A DNA stretch of 64,000 nt from NCBI RefSeq assembly GCF_009467805.1, contig NZ_WIAY01000003.1:248001-312000 (forward strand). The letters run 5' to 3'. Shown here one piece after another: positions 1 through 11,743 of this stretch (positions within the stretch are counted from its first letter, which is position 1; every line of letters starts with the position of its first letter). The stretch is from Stenotrophomonas nematodicola (GTDB lineage: Bacteria; Pseudomonadota; Gammaproteobacteria; Xanthomonadales; Xanthomonadaceae). The notes below the pieces were generated by a model. That model was given only the letters and a program-made list of their open reading frames with translations. It was not told where the DNA came from and ran no database searches. Position numbers and translations under genes: made by a program.

Positions 1-20
1 TTAAGCAACGACTTCGCCGG

Positions 21-2394
<2,374 letters not shown>

Positions 2395-2398
<4 letters not shown>

Positions 2399-3432
2399 CG
2401 GGTCAGTTTCTCCACCGTTGTGGCCCAGTTGATGTCCAGGCGGGTCCAGCTTTCGTAGGCGTTCTGCCCACGCTCCAGCGTCACCGCCCGGGTGGCGAAG
2501 GCCTGCGTCAGTGCCGCGGCGATCTGCGTGGTGTCGTCGGCGCAGACCCAGCCGTTGTCGCCGTCCTTGATCAGCTCGGTCAGGTCGCCCGAATCGTCCA
2601 CCGTGATCACCGCCTTGCGGGCCTGGCAGGCTTCCATCGTGACGTACCCGAAGGAGTCCTCGGCCATCGGCAGGTAGGCGCAGGCCAGTGCACCGTTGAC
2701 GTAGTCGGCGATGGTCTGGCGCGGATGGAAGCCGATATCCAGCTTCACCCGGCCCTGCAGACCGTGCGTCTCGACCAGCGCGCGCAGGCGGTCGGCATCT
2801 TCCGGCGTGTCGGCCGGCCCGGCCACGATCAGCTTGACCGGCGCCTTGGTCAGCGCCATCGCCTCGATCAGGCGGTGCTGGCGCTTGCCGGCATTGATGC
2901 GGCCACCGGCGAAGATGTAATCGCCGTGGGCGCCACCGGTAAACAGCTCGGTATCGTTCAACGGCGCACGCAGCAGCTCGGACGGAATGCCGTTGTAGTG
3001 CATCAGGCGATCCTGCACCGTACGGCCGACGGCGTAGACGCCACGGCCCAGGGAGAAGGCATCGTTGTCGGCCTCGGTGATCGCCGAGCGGATCTGCCGG
3101 CCCTCCGGGGTGTTGGGAATATTGCTGTGGCCCGAATCCCACATGTCATAGGCCTGGCGATACTGGTGCGCCAGCCAGAACACCTTGTCATCGAAGGGCA
3201 GCAGATAGGCCGGGAACTTCATCGCGATCACGCGATCGACGTTGATCAGGCGCATGCTGCGGCACATCAGCATTTCGCCGACGATGCGTTCCGGCGGATG
3301 CCAGGTGAACGGAATGCGCAGCAGCTCGGACTGGTGACCGGCCTTGCGCAGGTTCAGCACCAGCTGATCGGCCAGCTCCTCGGCGCCACCGCGCAGCCCG
3401 GGCACCATGTTGTTGACGACCAGTACCTTCAT
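2395..3432 (-). CDS. GT4-family glycosyltransferase, paralogue of the next upstream gene
   Basis: A 345-residue GT-B glycosyltransferase. The N-terminus MKVLVVNNMVPG precedes a GGAEE segment. The C-terminal half holds the sugar-nucleotide region (F-A-G-G-R-I-N-A-G-K-R-Q-H) and a D-S-F-G-Y-x-T-M-E-A acceptor/donor motif. It is clearly related over its whole length to the upstream neighbour at 3429-4466: both share HxxRxxYDMWD, a YNG segment, K-R-Q-H, a Y-L-P-x-x-E-D-S-Y/F-G-Y motif and an INW near the C-terminus. This looks like a tandem duplication. It overlaps both neighbours by ATGA junctions (2395-2398 and 3429-3432). Specificity is unknown. Confidence 0.85.
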
Positions 3433-4466
3433 GACAGCAACCGCTCCAGCACGTGGTCCCAATTGATCTTCAGTTCCTGCACGCGCGCCTTGGCCGCCTC
3501 ACCCATGCGACGGGTGTGCTCACGATCGCGCCACAGTGCATCGATCACCTCGGCCAGCGCACGTGGATCCGGCTCGGCGATCATGCCGTTGACGCCATGC
3601 TCGACGAACTCGAGCACGCCGCCCGAATCGGTGGTGGTGATGACCGGCTTGGACGATTGTGCCGCCTCCAGCGAGGGATACCCATAGGAATCCTCGTCTT
3701 CCGGCAGGTACGCCGCCGCCAGCGCGGTGGACAGCCACTGCGCCTTCTCTTCCTCGGTGATCCAGCGGTCCACGCAGGCCACGCGATCCTGCAGCCCTTC
3801 GGCCACGATGAAGGCGCGCAGACCATTGGTGTAGCCCGGCCCGCTGCTGGTGCCGCACAGGCGCAGCTTGACCGGCGTGGTCACGTACTTGAAGGCCTCC
3901 AGCAGCAGGTGCTGGCGCTTGTGGTGCTCCATCCGGCAGATGTAGACGATCTCGTCGCCCTGCTGGTCGTTGCGGAAGTGCGACACGTCGAACAGCGGCG
4001 GATACAGCACCTCCGCGTTCAGGCCGTTGTAGCGCTTGACCCGGTCGGCGACCACCTGCGAGTTGGTGAACAGACGGTGTGATTCAGCCAGTGCCGTGGT
4101 ATCGGCCCGCACCAGCGCCCCGCGTAATGCGCGATGACGCGCATCGTCGGGGAAGCCGCGGTAGGAGGTGTCCCACATGTCGTAGTACATGCGGAAATGG
4201 TGGATGAACCACGCCACCTTCTTGGGGTGCTGGATCAGATGCGCCGGCGGCCGGGTGGTGATCACCCGGTCCACCGAATCGGACAGATCCATCATCCGGT
4301 ACGCGGCCATCTGCTGCAGCAGGTCGGTGGGGGTCTCCACCATTGGCAGGTAGATGATCTCGACCTCGTGCCCGTGTTCACGCAGTCGGCTTCCGAGCCA
4401 GTCAACGATGAAGCGCGCTCCACCATTGACGAAGGGGACGAACGAGGAGCAGATGGCGATACGCAA
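3429..4466 (-). CDS. GT4-family glycosyltransferase
   Basis: A 345-residue GT-B glycosyltransferase, the first of the tandem pair. Seen are HHFRMYYDMWD, the R-M-E-H-H-K-R-Q-H donor-binding stretch, YLPEDEDSYGYPSLEA and the closing INWDHVLERL. It begins with a TTG codon only two bases after the stop of the perosamine synthase gene, so initiation probably depends on ribosomes finishing that gene. It ends in an ATGA overlap with its paralogue. It is predicted to be cytoplasmic or peripheral on the inner membrane. Donor sugar is unknown, and two similar enzymes suggest two related linkages within one repeat. Confidence 0.83.
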   Translation of the reverse strand: MRIAICSSFVPFVNGGARFIVDWLGSRLREHGHEVEIIYLPMVETPTDLLQQMAAYRMMDLSDSVDRVITTRPPAHLIQHPKKVAWFIHHFRMYYDMWDTSYRGFPDDARHRALRGALVRADTTALAESHRLFTNSQVVADRVKRYNGLNAEVLYPPLFDVSHFRNDQQGDEIVYICRMEHHKRQHLLLEAFKYVTTPVKLRLCGTSSGPGYTNGLRAFIVAEGLQDRVACVDRWITEEEKAQWLSTALAAAYLPEDEDSYGYPSLEAAQSSKPVITTTDSGGVLEFVEHGVNGMIAEPDPRALAEVIDALWRDREHTRRMGEAAKARVQELKINWDHVLERLLS

Positions 4467-4468
4467 GG

Positions 4469-5593
4469 TCAGCTGCCCACGCGTCGCAGTGCCGACACCA
4501 GCGAGGCGACCACGCGCTCGATGTCTTCGGCTTCCAGCTGGGCATGCGTCGGCAGGTTGATGCCACGCGCGGCCTGGTCGTTGGCGACCGGGTAGCGGCT
4601 GCCATCCTCCAGGTACGGCGGCAGCACGTGCATCGGATAGAACACCGGGCGGGTTTCGATCCCGTCGGCATCCATCAGGCGCATCACTTCGTCGCGCTGC
4701 GCGTCGGTCAGACCGGTCAGCAGCACGGTGTACATCCAGTACACGTGGTGCGCGTAATCGGCCACGACCGGACGCTCGATGATATCGGCATGCGCCGCCA
4801 GGGCCTGCTCATACCAGCCAGCCACCTTCTGGCGTGCTGCCAGGGCATCGTCGATACGCTCCATCTGCGCCAGGCCGATGGCGGCGGCGATGTTGGTCAT
4901 GCGGTAGTTGAAGCCCACCACCGGGAACCAGTAGCGACGCTTCGGGTCCATGCCCTGGCCACGGTACAGGCGCAGGCGCGCGGCCAGTTCGTCGTCATCG
5001 GTCGTGACCATGCCGCCTTCACCGGTGGTGACGATCTTGTTGCCGAAGAAGCTGAAGGTCGCGCAGTCGCCGATGCCGCCCACGCGCTTGCCGTTGTACT
5101 CGGCACCGTGTGCTTCGGCAGCGTCTTCGATCACCTTGAGGTTGTGCTTGCGCGCCAGTTCCATCACCGGCCCCATGTCGGTCGGGTGACCGTACAGGTG
5201 CACCACGATGATGGCCTTGGTGCGCGGGGTGATCCTGGCTTCCAGCTGGGCCGGATCCATGTTCATCGTGCCGGGTTCGGAATCCACCAGCACCGGCTTG
5301 GCATTGCAGTACGCCACCGCATTGGCGGTAGCGATGTAGGTCAGGGTCGGGATCAGGACTTCATCGCCTTCGCCGATACCCAGTGCGACCAGTGCCAGAT
5401 GGATGGCAGTGGTGCCGTTGTTGATGGCTACCGCGTGGCGCACGCCACAGAAGTCGGCGAAGCTCTGCTCGAACTTGCCGATGAACTCACCGGCCGACGA
5501 GATCCACGTCGAGTCGAGACACTGTTCCACGTACTTCTTTTCGTTGCCGGTCAGGCTTGGAACAGCAACTGGAATCCGCTTTGACGCCAACAT
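4469..5593 (-). CDS. per: GDP-perosamine synthase (DegT/DnrJ/EryC1 aminotransferase)
   Basis: A 374-residue PLP-dependent aminotransferase predicted to convert GDP-4-keto-6-deoxymannose (from Gmd) to GDP-perosamine with glutamate as amino donor. The fold-I signature is complete: the PLP lysine K186 lies in SFFGNKIVTTGEGG, with EDAAEAHG around residue 156. The start (IPVAVPSLTGNEKKYV) and the FNYRMTNIAAAIG block closely resemble my recollection of the Vibrio cholerae RfbE/Per type. Length is normal. It lies three bases after the acetyltransferase gene. A different sugar aminotransferase is possible, but pairing with gmd in one operon favours perosamine. Confidence 0.87.
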   Translation of the reverse strand: MLASKRIPVAVPSLTGNEKKYVEQCLDSTWISSAGEFIGKFEQSFADFCGVRHAVAINNGTTAIHLALVALGIGEGDEVLIPTLTYIATANAVAYCNAKPVLVDSEPGTMNMDPAQLEARITPRTKAIIVVHLYGHPTDMGPVMELARKHNLKVIEDAAEAHGAEYNGKRVGGIGDCATFSFFGNKIVTTGEGGMVTTDDDELAARLRLYRGQGMDPKRRYWFPVVGFNYRMTNIAAAIGLAQMERIDDALAARQKVAGWYEQALAAHADIIERPVVADYAHHVYWMYTVLLTGLTDAQRDEVMRLMDADGIETRPVFYPMHVLPPYLEDGSRYPVANDQAARGINLPTHAQLEAEDIERVVASLVSALRRVGS

Positions 5594-5596
5594 TGA

Positions 5597-6229
5597 TCAG
5601 TCCTTGTTTTTAATTTGTCTTGCCGGCACGCCAACCCAGGTTCCGGGCGAGGCAATGTCCCTTACCACGACCGTACCGGCGCCAACGACGGCACCGTCCA
5701 TGATCTTGACCCCGGGAATCGCACGCGTCCCGGCGCCCATGAATACGGCGGCACCGACCTCGACGCCGCCCGCAAGGGCGCTGCCAGGTGCAACGTGGGA
5801 ATAAGGCCCGACGACACAGTCATGGTCGATGGAGGCGTTTGTATTGATTATAGCAAACTCACCAATCCGGGCGTCCGCATTCACCACGGCACCCTCCATG
5901 ATGGCGCAGCCGCGGCCGATCCTGGCACTGGGGGATACGACCGCCGATCGCCCGATTGCGGCGACCATGTGCAACCCGAGCGCGGCGACGGAGGCGGCGA
6001 CTTTCTGACGCAGGCGATTGTCACCGAGCGCCACGAACGCCGCATCCACGCCCTGCTCCATCAACCGCGGCAGTTCAACACGCTCGTCGCCCAGCACCGG
6101 CACGCCATTGACCACCTGCCCCACCCGCCCCGCGTCCAGGCATGCCACCACCTCGTGCCCTCCGCAGCGCAGCAGGTCGATGATCACCTTGGCATGGCCG
6201 CCGGCACCGATCACGGCGACCCGGCTCAT
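5597..6229 (-). CDS. NeuD/PglD/PerB-family sugar O/N-acyltransferase
   Basis: A 210-residue left-handed beta-helix acyltransferase. The N-terminal Rossmann-like sugar-nucleotide domain begins at VAVIGAGGHAK. From about residue 95 come hexapeptide repeats ending in GAGTVVVRDI and GVPARQIK. The histidine in SIDHDC fits the catalytic base of PglD/PerB enzymes. Next to a perosamine synthase the natural prediction is N-acylation of GDP-perosamine, for example to GDP-N-acetylperosamine. The start at 6229 is fixed by an ATGA overlap with the preceding gene. The 3' end is locally A+T-richer than its neighbours. O-acetylation of another sugar is the main alternative. Confidence 0.82.
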   Translation of the reverse strand: MSRVAVIGAGGHAKVIIDLLRCGGHEVVACLDAGRVGQVVNGVPVLGDERVELPRLMEQGVDAAFVALGDNRLRQKVAASVAALGLHMVAAIGRSAVVSPSARIGRGCAIMEGAVVNADARIGEFAIINTNASIDHDCVVGPYSHVAPGSALAGGVEVGAAVFMGAGTRAIPGVKIMDGAVVGAGTVVVRDIASPGTWVGVPARQIKNKD

Positions 6230-8760
6230 GCGGCGGCTCCCGTATTCATCGTGGACGGAAGCGTGCTGCCCGGGCGGCACAGCAGGATGTTGGAGCTGAC
6301 TTCGTCGCGCAGCGCGGCGAACGCCTCCACCGGCAGACAGGCCCCGGTGAGATCGTCGATGCGGTACAGGTCGAAGCCGTGCCGCTCCCGGAATGCCTCC
6401 CAGTCGGCCTCGCTGGTCCCGGCCCGGCCGAGGTGCGACACCGCATACTCTGCCACCACGCCAATCTCGGGATTGGCCGCCAGCAGTCCTTCCATACCGG
6501 CCAGGACGTCCAGTTCAGCGCCTTCGACGTCGATCTTGACCAGATCGATCCGCCGTTCGCCCAGCAGGCCATCCAGGGTTCGCACGTCCACCCGAACGGT
6601 CTCGACCTCTTCATCCAGCGGGTACAGCGAGCTGTGGCCGGCAACAGCGCCGACGTGGAAGGCACGGCCATCCTCGTCCTGGGCGCCCAGCGCCACCGGC
6701 AGGACCTTAACCTGCGGCTCAACGCCGCTCAGCCGCAACGATGCCCGCAGGTGTTCAAGGGTGCGCGGCATGGCCTCGATGGCAATCACCTTGCCGCCAG
6801 GGCCAACGGCGTGCGCCGCCGCCACGGTGTGCAGGCCGATGTTCGCACCGGCGTCAACGAACACGTCACCGGCCTTCAGCGCATGCTCGATGAACAGGCG
6901 CAGACCGCGCTCCACATCGCCGCTGTCGAGCAGGCACATGGCCAGCAGATCGTCGCTTTCGCTGCAGGAGAAGGAACCGAACTCGGTGGCGATGATCCAG
7001 CCGTCATGGCGGCGCAGGACGCGGCGCGGAGAGGCGGATGCCCCTTGTACCGCCAGGCTGTCCAGCTGCGCCTGCTGCGCGTCCACGCGCTGCTTGATGC
7101 TCAGCAGCAGCTCCAGCATCTGACCGACTTCGATCTCGCCGTTGTCCAGCTTCTGGTGCACCAGCCCGACCAGGTGCAGCGCCTGGATGGCTGCGCTCTC
7201 GTTGGTCTGCGGTGCGCCACGGGCGACCACGCCCAGGCCATCCACGCGTTCACGCAGCGCGATCAGGTGCTCATGGATCGCGTCCACGTCCACTTCCGGG
7301 CGCGCATCCATCGCCTGGACGCCTTCTTCCAGGGTCTCCTGCAACAGCGTGCGCAGGCGCTCGCGTTCGGCCTCATGCCGCTCCTCCATCTGCTGGAGGG
7401 TGGTATGCAGGTGCCGGCGCAGCTCATCACCGTCGGCCCATTGGCGTTCGATCACGCTCTGCAGGCTCGACTCGATGCTGCTCTGGGACTGGGTCGCGCG
7501 CTCGTGCTGCTGCTGCAGTGACAGGTGCAGCTGCTCGCGGAGTTCACGGATGCCGGTGATCGCATGGCGCGCGTGTTCCTCGCCCTGCTGCTGCACGCGT
7601 CGCAAGGCCTGGTCCATGCCGGCCAGCTTGGTATCCACGCTTTCGAACTCACGCAGCATCCGGACCGACTCGCTCAGGGTCTTGTTCAAGGTATCCAGCA
7701 CGACCGCCACGTCCCGGCCCAGGCCGTCGGTGGTGGCCACGATGGTCTCCAGATTGTCGGCATGCTCGGTGCGGCTGGCTTCCTGCAGCCGCTCGACCTG
7801 CTGCGCCGATTCCTCGATGGCCAGCAGGCGCGCGTGGTTCAGTTCAAGGCGATGGATGATGGCATCCACGTCGGAGCCGGCCTTCTGCCGTTCGCGCTCC
7901 TGGACCCGTGCATCGATCTCGATATTGTCCACCCGCTCGGCAAGCTCGCGGGTCTGGCGCGCCGAATCGATGCGGATCTGGTCCAGCTGGTAGCGCATCT
8001 CGGACAGGTTGCGGCTGACCCGCCGCATCCAGCGCACCACGCGCACGACCGGATTCTTGTCGAGCAGCACCATGCGCCAGATCGGGCCGCGCTTGGCCAG
8101 TTCGCGGATGGTTTCGGTTGGACTCTGCGTCAAACGTTCCATTGTCGAACTCCCGTCATGCGCCGGCGCGGTCGCGTCGGCTGGTTCGTCCAGGGGTATC
8201 GTCTGGGCAACGGCGGCCGGAGCGACCACGGCGGCGGGACCGATGTCCATGAACTGCAGCGACCGGACCTTGAAGCCCAACAACCGGTTGTCGTCACCCA
8301 GGCTCAACGCAGTGGGCGACATCGGGTTGGCGACCTGGAATTCGATCCGGATCATCGGCACCTTGCCGACCATCCGCACGTCGCAGTCGGCGCTGATGCT
8401 CGACCAGCCCGACCCGTTGGCCAGGACCTGGTGCGCAGGTCCGCCATTGATCCCGATCGATACCAGCGCACGGTGGCCGGCCGCTTCGAACGCCAGCGCC
8501 CCCATGACCACCCGATAACGCCGATCGGCGCTGACGTCGCGCAGGCGGACATCGATCGAGCTGATCGCCCCGCTGGACCAGATGCCGTCGGTCTCCGGCA
8601 GCGCGAAGCCGCGCATGGTCACCGCATCCATGCTGGAGTACGGCGAGCTGCTCAGGACAACTTCTTCGCCTGGCGCCAGGTAGCCATCGCTGGCCCGGGA
8701 CTGCGCCGCCATGTCGGCGGCGTTGCGGACCGCATTACCCAGCGTGAGATTCAATGCCAT
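6226..8760 (-). CDS. Beta-rich domain - long coiled coil - FkbM methyltransferase fusion; candidate O-antigen chain terminator/ruler
   Basis: An 844-residue protein with three visible parts. Residues 1-175 are a beta-rich domain without clear catalytic residues. Residues about 250-575 are mostly charged and glutamine-rich heptad-like sequence predicted to be a long coiled coil, with no membrane segment. Residues about 580-830 are an FkbM-type SAM methyltransferase (VFVDAGANIGLHT at 633-645, then IDLVKIDVEGAE). It overlaps wzt by 26 bases and the acetyltransferase by ATGA. In ABC-exported O-antigens such as E. coli O9a, WbdD caps the chain by phosphorylation and methylation and uses a coiled coil as a length ruler. 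Here no kinase domain is seen, so capping by methylation alone is my inference. Catalytic domain order is opposite to WbdD. Confidence 0.75.
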   Translation of the reverse strand: MALNLTLGNAVRNAADMAAQSRASDGYLAPGEEVVLSSSPYSSMDAVTMRGFALPETDGIWSSGAISSIDVRLRDVSADRRYRVVMGALAFEAAGHRALVSIGINGGPAHQVLANGSGWSSISADCDVRMVGKVPMIRIEFQVANPMSPTALSLGDDNRLLGFKVRSLQFMDIGPAAVVAPAAVAQTIPLDEPADATAPAHDGSSTMERLTQSPTETIRELAKRGPIWRMVLLDKNPVVRVVRWMRRVSRNLSEMRYQLDQIRIDSARQTRELAERVDNIEIDARVQERERQKAGSDVDAIIHRLELNHARLLAIEESAQQVERLQEASRTEHADNLETIVATTDGLGRDVAVVLDTLNKTLSESVRMLREFESVDTKLAGMDQALRRVQQQGEEHARHAITGIRELREQLHLSLQQQHERATQSQSSIESSLQSVIERQWADGDELRRHLHTTLQQMEERHEAERERLRTLLQETLEEGVQAMDARPEVDVDAIHEHLIALRERVDGLGVVARGAPQTNESAAIQALHLVGLVHQKLDNGEIEVGQMLELLLSIKQRVDAQQAQLDSLAVQGASASPRRVLRRHDGWIIATEFGSFSCSESDDLLAMCLLDSGDVERGLRLFIEHALKAGDVFVDAGANIGLHTVAAAHAVGPGGKVIAIEAMPRTLEHLRASLRLSGVEPQVKVLPVALGAQDEDGRAFHVGAVAGHSSLYPLDEEVETVRVDVRTLDGLLGERRIDLVKIDVEGAELDVLAGMEGLLAANPEIGVVAEYAVSHLGRAGTSEADWEAFRERHGFDLYRIDDLTGACLPVEAFAALRDEVSSNILLCRPGSTLPSTMNTGAAA

Positions 8761-9493
8761 ATCCTTCTGACTTGAGTTGTGAGACCGAAATTTCCCGCAG
8801 CGTGCCGTGATTCAGCACGAACACCCGGTTGCAGTACTCGGCGATCGTCTCCGGCGAGTGCGAGGCCAGACAGAAGATCTGCGAGGACTTGATGAACTCG
8901 CGCATGCGCTTGGCCGCGCGTTCCTTGAAGGCTTCGTCGCCGACGTCGAACACCTCGTCGACCAGCAGGATGTCGGGCGTGGTGCAGGTGGCCACGGCGA
9001 ACATCAGGCGCATCGCCATGCCCGCCGAGTAGGTCCGCACCGCCAGCTGCAGGAAGTCGCCAAGATCGGTGAATTCCTCGATCTCGGGGATGCGTGCGTT
9101 GATCTCCTTCAGCGGCAGGCCAAGCATCATGCCCATGCGGCGGATGTTCTCGTAGCCGGACAGTTCGGGATCCATGCCGGCACCGACCTCGAACATGGTG
9201 GCGACGCGGCCGACCCGCTCGATGCGGCCTTCCAGCGGCGTGTAGATGCCCGCCATCGTGCGCAGCATGGTGCTCTTGCCGGCGCCGTTGTGACCAACGA
9301 TGCCAACCGCATCGCCGCTGCGCAGGCTGAAGGAGACGTTCTCCAGCGCGGTGACCTGGGTCACCTGGCCGCTGCCGGCCATCAACCGGCCACCGGTTGC
9401 GATGCCGACCAGGTTGCGGCGCAGCGACAGGCTGTGCGAGTTGTAGATCGGGTAACGCAGGGTGACGTTTTCGAAGGTGAGCTTGGCGGTCAT
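8735..9493 (-). CDS. wzt: Polysaccharide ABC exporter ATPase Wzt
   Basis: The 252-residue ATP-binding subunit that, with Wzm, exports undecaprenyl-linked O-polysaccharide across the inner membrane. Visible are Walker A GHNGAGKST (67-75), the signature YSAGMAMRL, Walker B ILLVDEVFDVGDE and the switch histidine in LASHSPE. The protein stops right after the nucleotide-binding domain. It lacks the C-terminal carbohydrate-binding domain of the longer O9a-type Wzt, so it is of the short type. It starts one base after the permease stop codon and overlaps the coiled-coil gene by 26 bases. Confidence 0.92.
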   Translation of the reverse strand: MTAKLTFENVTLRYPIYNSHSLSLRRNLVGIATGGRLMAGSGQVTQVTALENVSFSLRSGDAVGIVGHNGAGKSTMLRTMAGIYTPLEGRIERVGRVATMFEVGAGMDPELSGYENIRRMGMMLGLPLKEINARIPEIEEFTDLGDFLQLAVRTYSAGMAMRLMFAVATCTTPDILLVDEVFDVGDEAFKERAAKRMREFIKSSQIFCLASHSPETIAEYCNRVFVLNHGTLREISVSQLKSEGYGIESHAG

Positions 9494-9494
9494 G

Positions 9495-10283
9495 TCAGAT
9501 CCAGAAAGGCAGGCGCAGCTTGGCTTTGTGCAGGAACCAGAAGGCCAGCAACCAGCCCAGCACCGCCATCGCCACCAGCACCAGGTAGGTATGCAGGCTC
9601 GGCACGTGGCCCAGCATCGGCGCGCGCAGCACCTCGATCAGATAGGTGAAGGGGTTGTATTCGAGGATGGCCGAGGAGAAGGGCAGGAATTCCAGGCGGT
9701 ACATGACCGGGCTGATCAGGAACAGCATCGGCATCACCGAGGCCACACCGTACTCCAGGTCGCGATACCGGGCGCCCATCACGCCGAACACGAACGACAG
9801 CCAGAGCAGGTTGGCCACGACCAGCAGCATCCCGGGAATGAACAGCAGCGTATTGAGGTTCACGTCGATGCGCATCACCACCGCGACGATCACGAACACC
9901 AGCAGGCTGTGCACGAAGTTGACCAGGTAGCGGGTCACCACGCTCATCGGGTGCACCGACAAGGGCATCACCACGTTGCGGATGATCGAGGCCTGGCGCA
10001 CGAACAGGCCGCAGCTCTCGATCAGTACGCCGGACAGCATCTGCCAGATGATCAGGCCGGCGGTCAGCGTGGGGATGAACTTCTCACGCTCGATGTTGAG
10101 CAGCTGGCTCCAGAGCAGGCCCAGACCGACCACACCGATCGCGGTGGCCAGGGATTGCCAGAAGGGCCCCAGGATGCTGCGACGGTAGCGCGCACGGATG
10201 TCGCCCATCGCGATGTAGAAGGAGACCTTGGCACCCTTGATGCCCTCCTGCAGGTCTTTGAAGGTGGTGGAATAGCTGTGCAT
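9495..10283 (-). CDS. wzm: Polysaccharide ABC exporter permease Wzm
   Basis: A 262-residue integral membrane protein of the ABC-2 type with about six hydrophobic segments. It opens with the amphipathic R-A-R-Y-R-R-S-I-L-G-P-F-W-Q motif typical of O-antigen and teichoic-acid exporter permeases, and FLISPVMY is also typical. It pairs with Wzt. Its ATG shares one base with the stop of the upstream glycosyltransferase (TGATG at 10283). Its presence shows the pathway is ABC-transporter dependent and not Wzx/Wzy dependent; no Wzx or Wzy is seen in the cluster. Confidence 0.92.
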   Translation of the reverse strand: MHSYSTTFKDLQEGIKGAKVSFYIAMGDIRARYRRSILGPFWQSLATAIGVVGLGLLWSQLLNIEREKFIPTLTAGLIIWQMLSGVLIESCGLFVRQASIIRNVVMPLSVHPMSVVTRYLVNFVHSLLVFVIVAVVMRIDVNLNTLLFIPGMLLVVANLLWLSFVFGVMGARYRDLEYGVASVMPMLFLISPVMYRLEFLPFSSAILEYNPFTYLIEVLRAPMLGHVPSLHTYLVLVAMAVLGWLLAFWFLHKAKLRLPFWI

Positions 10284-11692
10284 CAGTGCGGACTTCCCTG
10301 AGGTGGCGTCATTGTCGCCGTGGCATTGCGTGACATCTGGGGGGTGCCGTTGATCGCACTCAAGCGTGCGATGAGTGCGGCGGCGGCGCGTTCGGGGGAC
10401 AGCGTCTGGAGAACCGAGGCGCGCGCACGCGCGCCGATCGCATCGGCCAGCCCGGGCTCGTCGGCCAGCCGGCGCATCCAGTCGGCCGCCTGACCCTCGT
10501 CGGCGGCGGCCCAGCGCTGGCCCTCGTGGTGGGCATACTCGCCCTCCTCGACCGGCACCAGCGTGTAGCCGACCAGGGCGCTGTTGTCGGCATCCATGAA
10601 CTCCATGTTGCCCGACCAGGCCGTGCCGATCACCGGCTTGCCCTGGGCCATGCACTCGGCCAGGCCGAGACCGAAGCCCTCGGCATGGTGCAGCGACACG
10701 TACACATCCGCGCAGCGCTGCAGCGCCTGCACGTCGGCCCGGTCCAGCACATGGTCGCGCACGACGATGCGGGCATCGTCGCCGATGCTGTCCAGCAGCA
10801 GCTTGAGGCGCTCGGGATTGCGGTGTCCGTTGCTGGTCTTGATCAGCAGCTGCACGTTGCGGTCGCGATCGGGGAACGCGCGCTGGAAGGCACGGATCAC
10901 CGCGAATGGATTCTTGCGGTGCACGAAGGAGTTGAAGTCGAACGACGTCATGAACACGAACGCACGCGCGTCGATGCCGAAATCGGCCCGCTGCAACCCG
11001 CTGTCGCCGACGTCGCTCAACGGCAGCGGCACGCACAGGATCGGCTTGTCGGTAACCCTGGCGAACGCATCGCCAACGTACTGCGACGCCACCAGAATCT
11101 CGTCCACCAGTTCAAGTGCCGGCAACCAGGAGGTCGGAATGTTCTCCAGCTCCCAGAACCAGCACGCGATGATGTACTTGCCGGCCAGGCGTGCCTCGCC
11201 GATCTGGTCCAGCGATGCCTGCAGGTAGTCCGGATTGATGAAGACCAGGTGCACGCCGTGCGGTGCGTCCTCGCGGATATACGCGTCCAGGCTGCGGTCG
11301 TTCCAGTCGTGGGGCAGCTTGATGTCCACGTCGATCAGCGCGGTGGGGTAGCCGGCACCCAGCAGGGCGCGCGCGTACATGCGCGCGCACTCGGCCAGGC
11401 CGAACTGCCCGCGCAGGTAAGCAAAGACGTTCACCCCCTGCTCCGGCCCGAAGACCGTGGTCTGGTCGAACAGCCGGACCGGCGCGTCGGTGACGGGCTG
11501 CTTCTTGGCGGCCCAGCGCTCGCTGTTGGCGAAGCGGACACCGACCAGTTCCACCGGCGCGTTCAGGCGCGAGGTGACCCGGTCGCGCAGCGACGCCGGG
11601 ACATGCTGGTACACCGCTTTCAGCCACGGTTGGCGGATCACCCACTGGACCAGGCGGCGGCGGAAGGGGACCTGGAGGGTCGTGTTATGCAA
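10283..11692 (-). CDS. GT4-family glycosyltransferase, first gene of the O-antigen operon
   Basis: A 469-residue glycosyltransferase. The first 80 residues are basic and poorly conserved. The GT-B part begins with GVNVFAYLRGQFGLAE, a start common in GT4 enzymes of O-antigen loci. The donor region shows FDFNSFVHRKNP, and then the E-x7-E motif in HHAEGFGLGLAECMAQGKPVI. Only 51 bases separate it from the metB stop codon, so the operon promoter is either within that gap or upstream, with read-through from metB. The exact linkage is not predictable. Confidence 0.85.
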   Translation of the reverse strand: MHNTTLQVPFRRRLVQWVIRQPWLKAVYQHVPASLRDRVTSRLNAPVELVGVRFANSERWAAKKQPVTDAPVRLFDQTTVFGPEQGVNVFAYLRGQFGLAECARMYARALLGAGYPTALIDVDIKLPHDWNDRSLDAYIREDAPHGVHLVFINPDYLQASLDQIGEARLAGKYIIACWFWELENIPTSWLPALELVDEILVASQYVGDAFARVTDKPILCVPLPLSDVGDSGLQRADFGIDARAFVFMTSFDFNSFVHRKNPFAVIRAFQRAFPDRDRNVQLLIKTSNGHRNPERLKLLLDSIGDDARIVVRDHVLDRADVQALQRCADVYVSLHHAEGFGLGLAECMAQGKPVIGTAWSGNMEFMDADNSALVGYTLVPVEEGEYAHHEGQRWAAADEGQAADWMRRLADEPGLADAIGARARASVLQTLSPERAAAALIARLSAINGTPQMSRNATATMTPPQGSPH

Positions 11693-11743
11693 CCTGCTTT
11701 ACCTCGATGAAAAAACGAAGGAACAACCGGCGGATCGGCGGCG

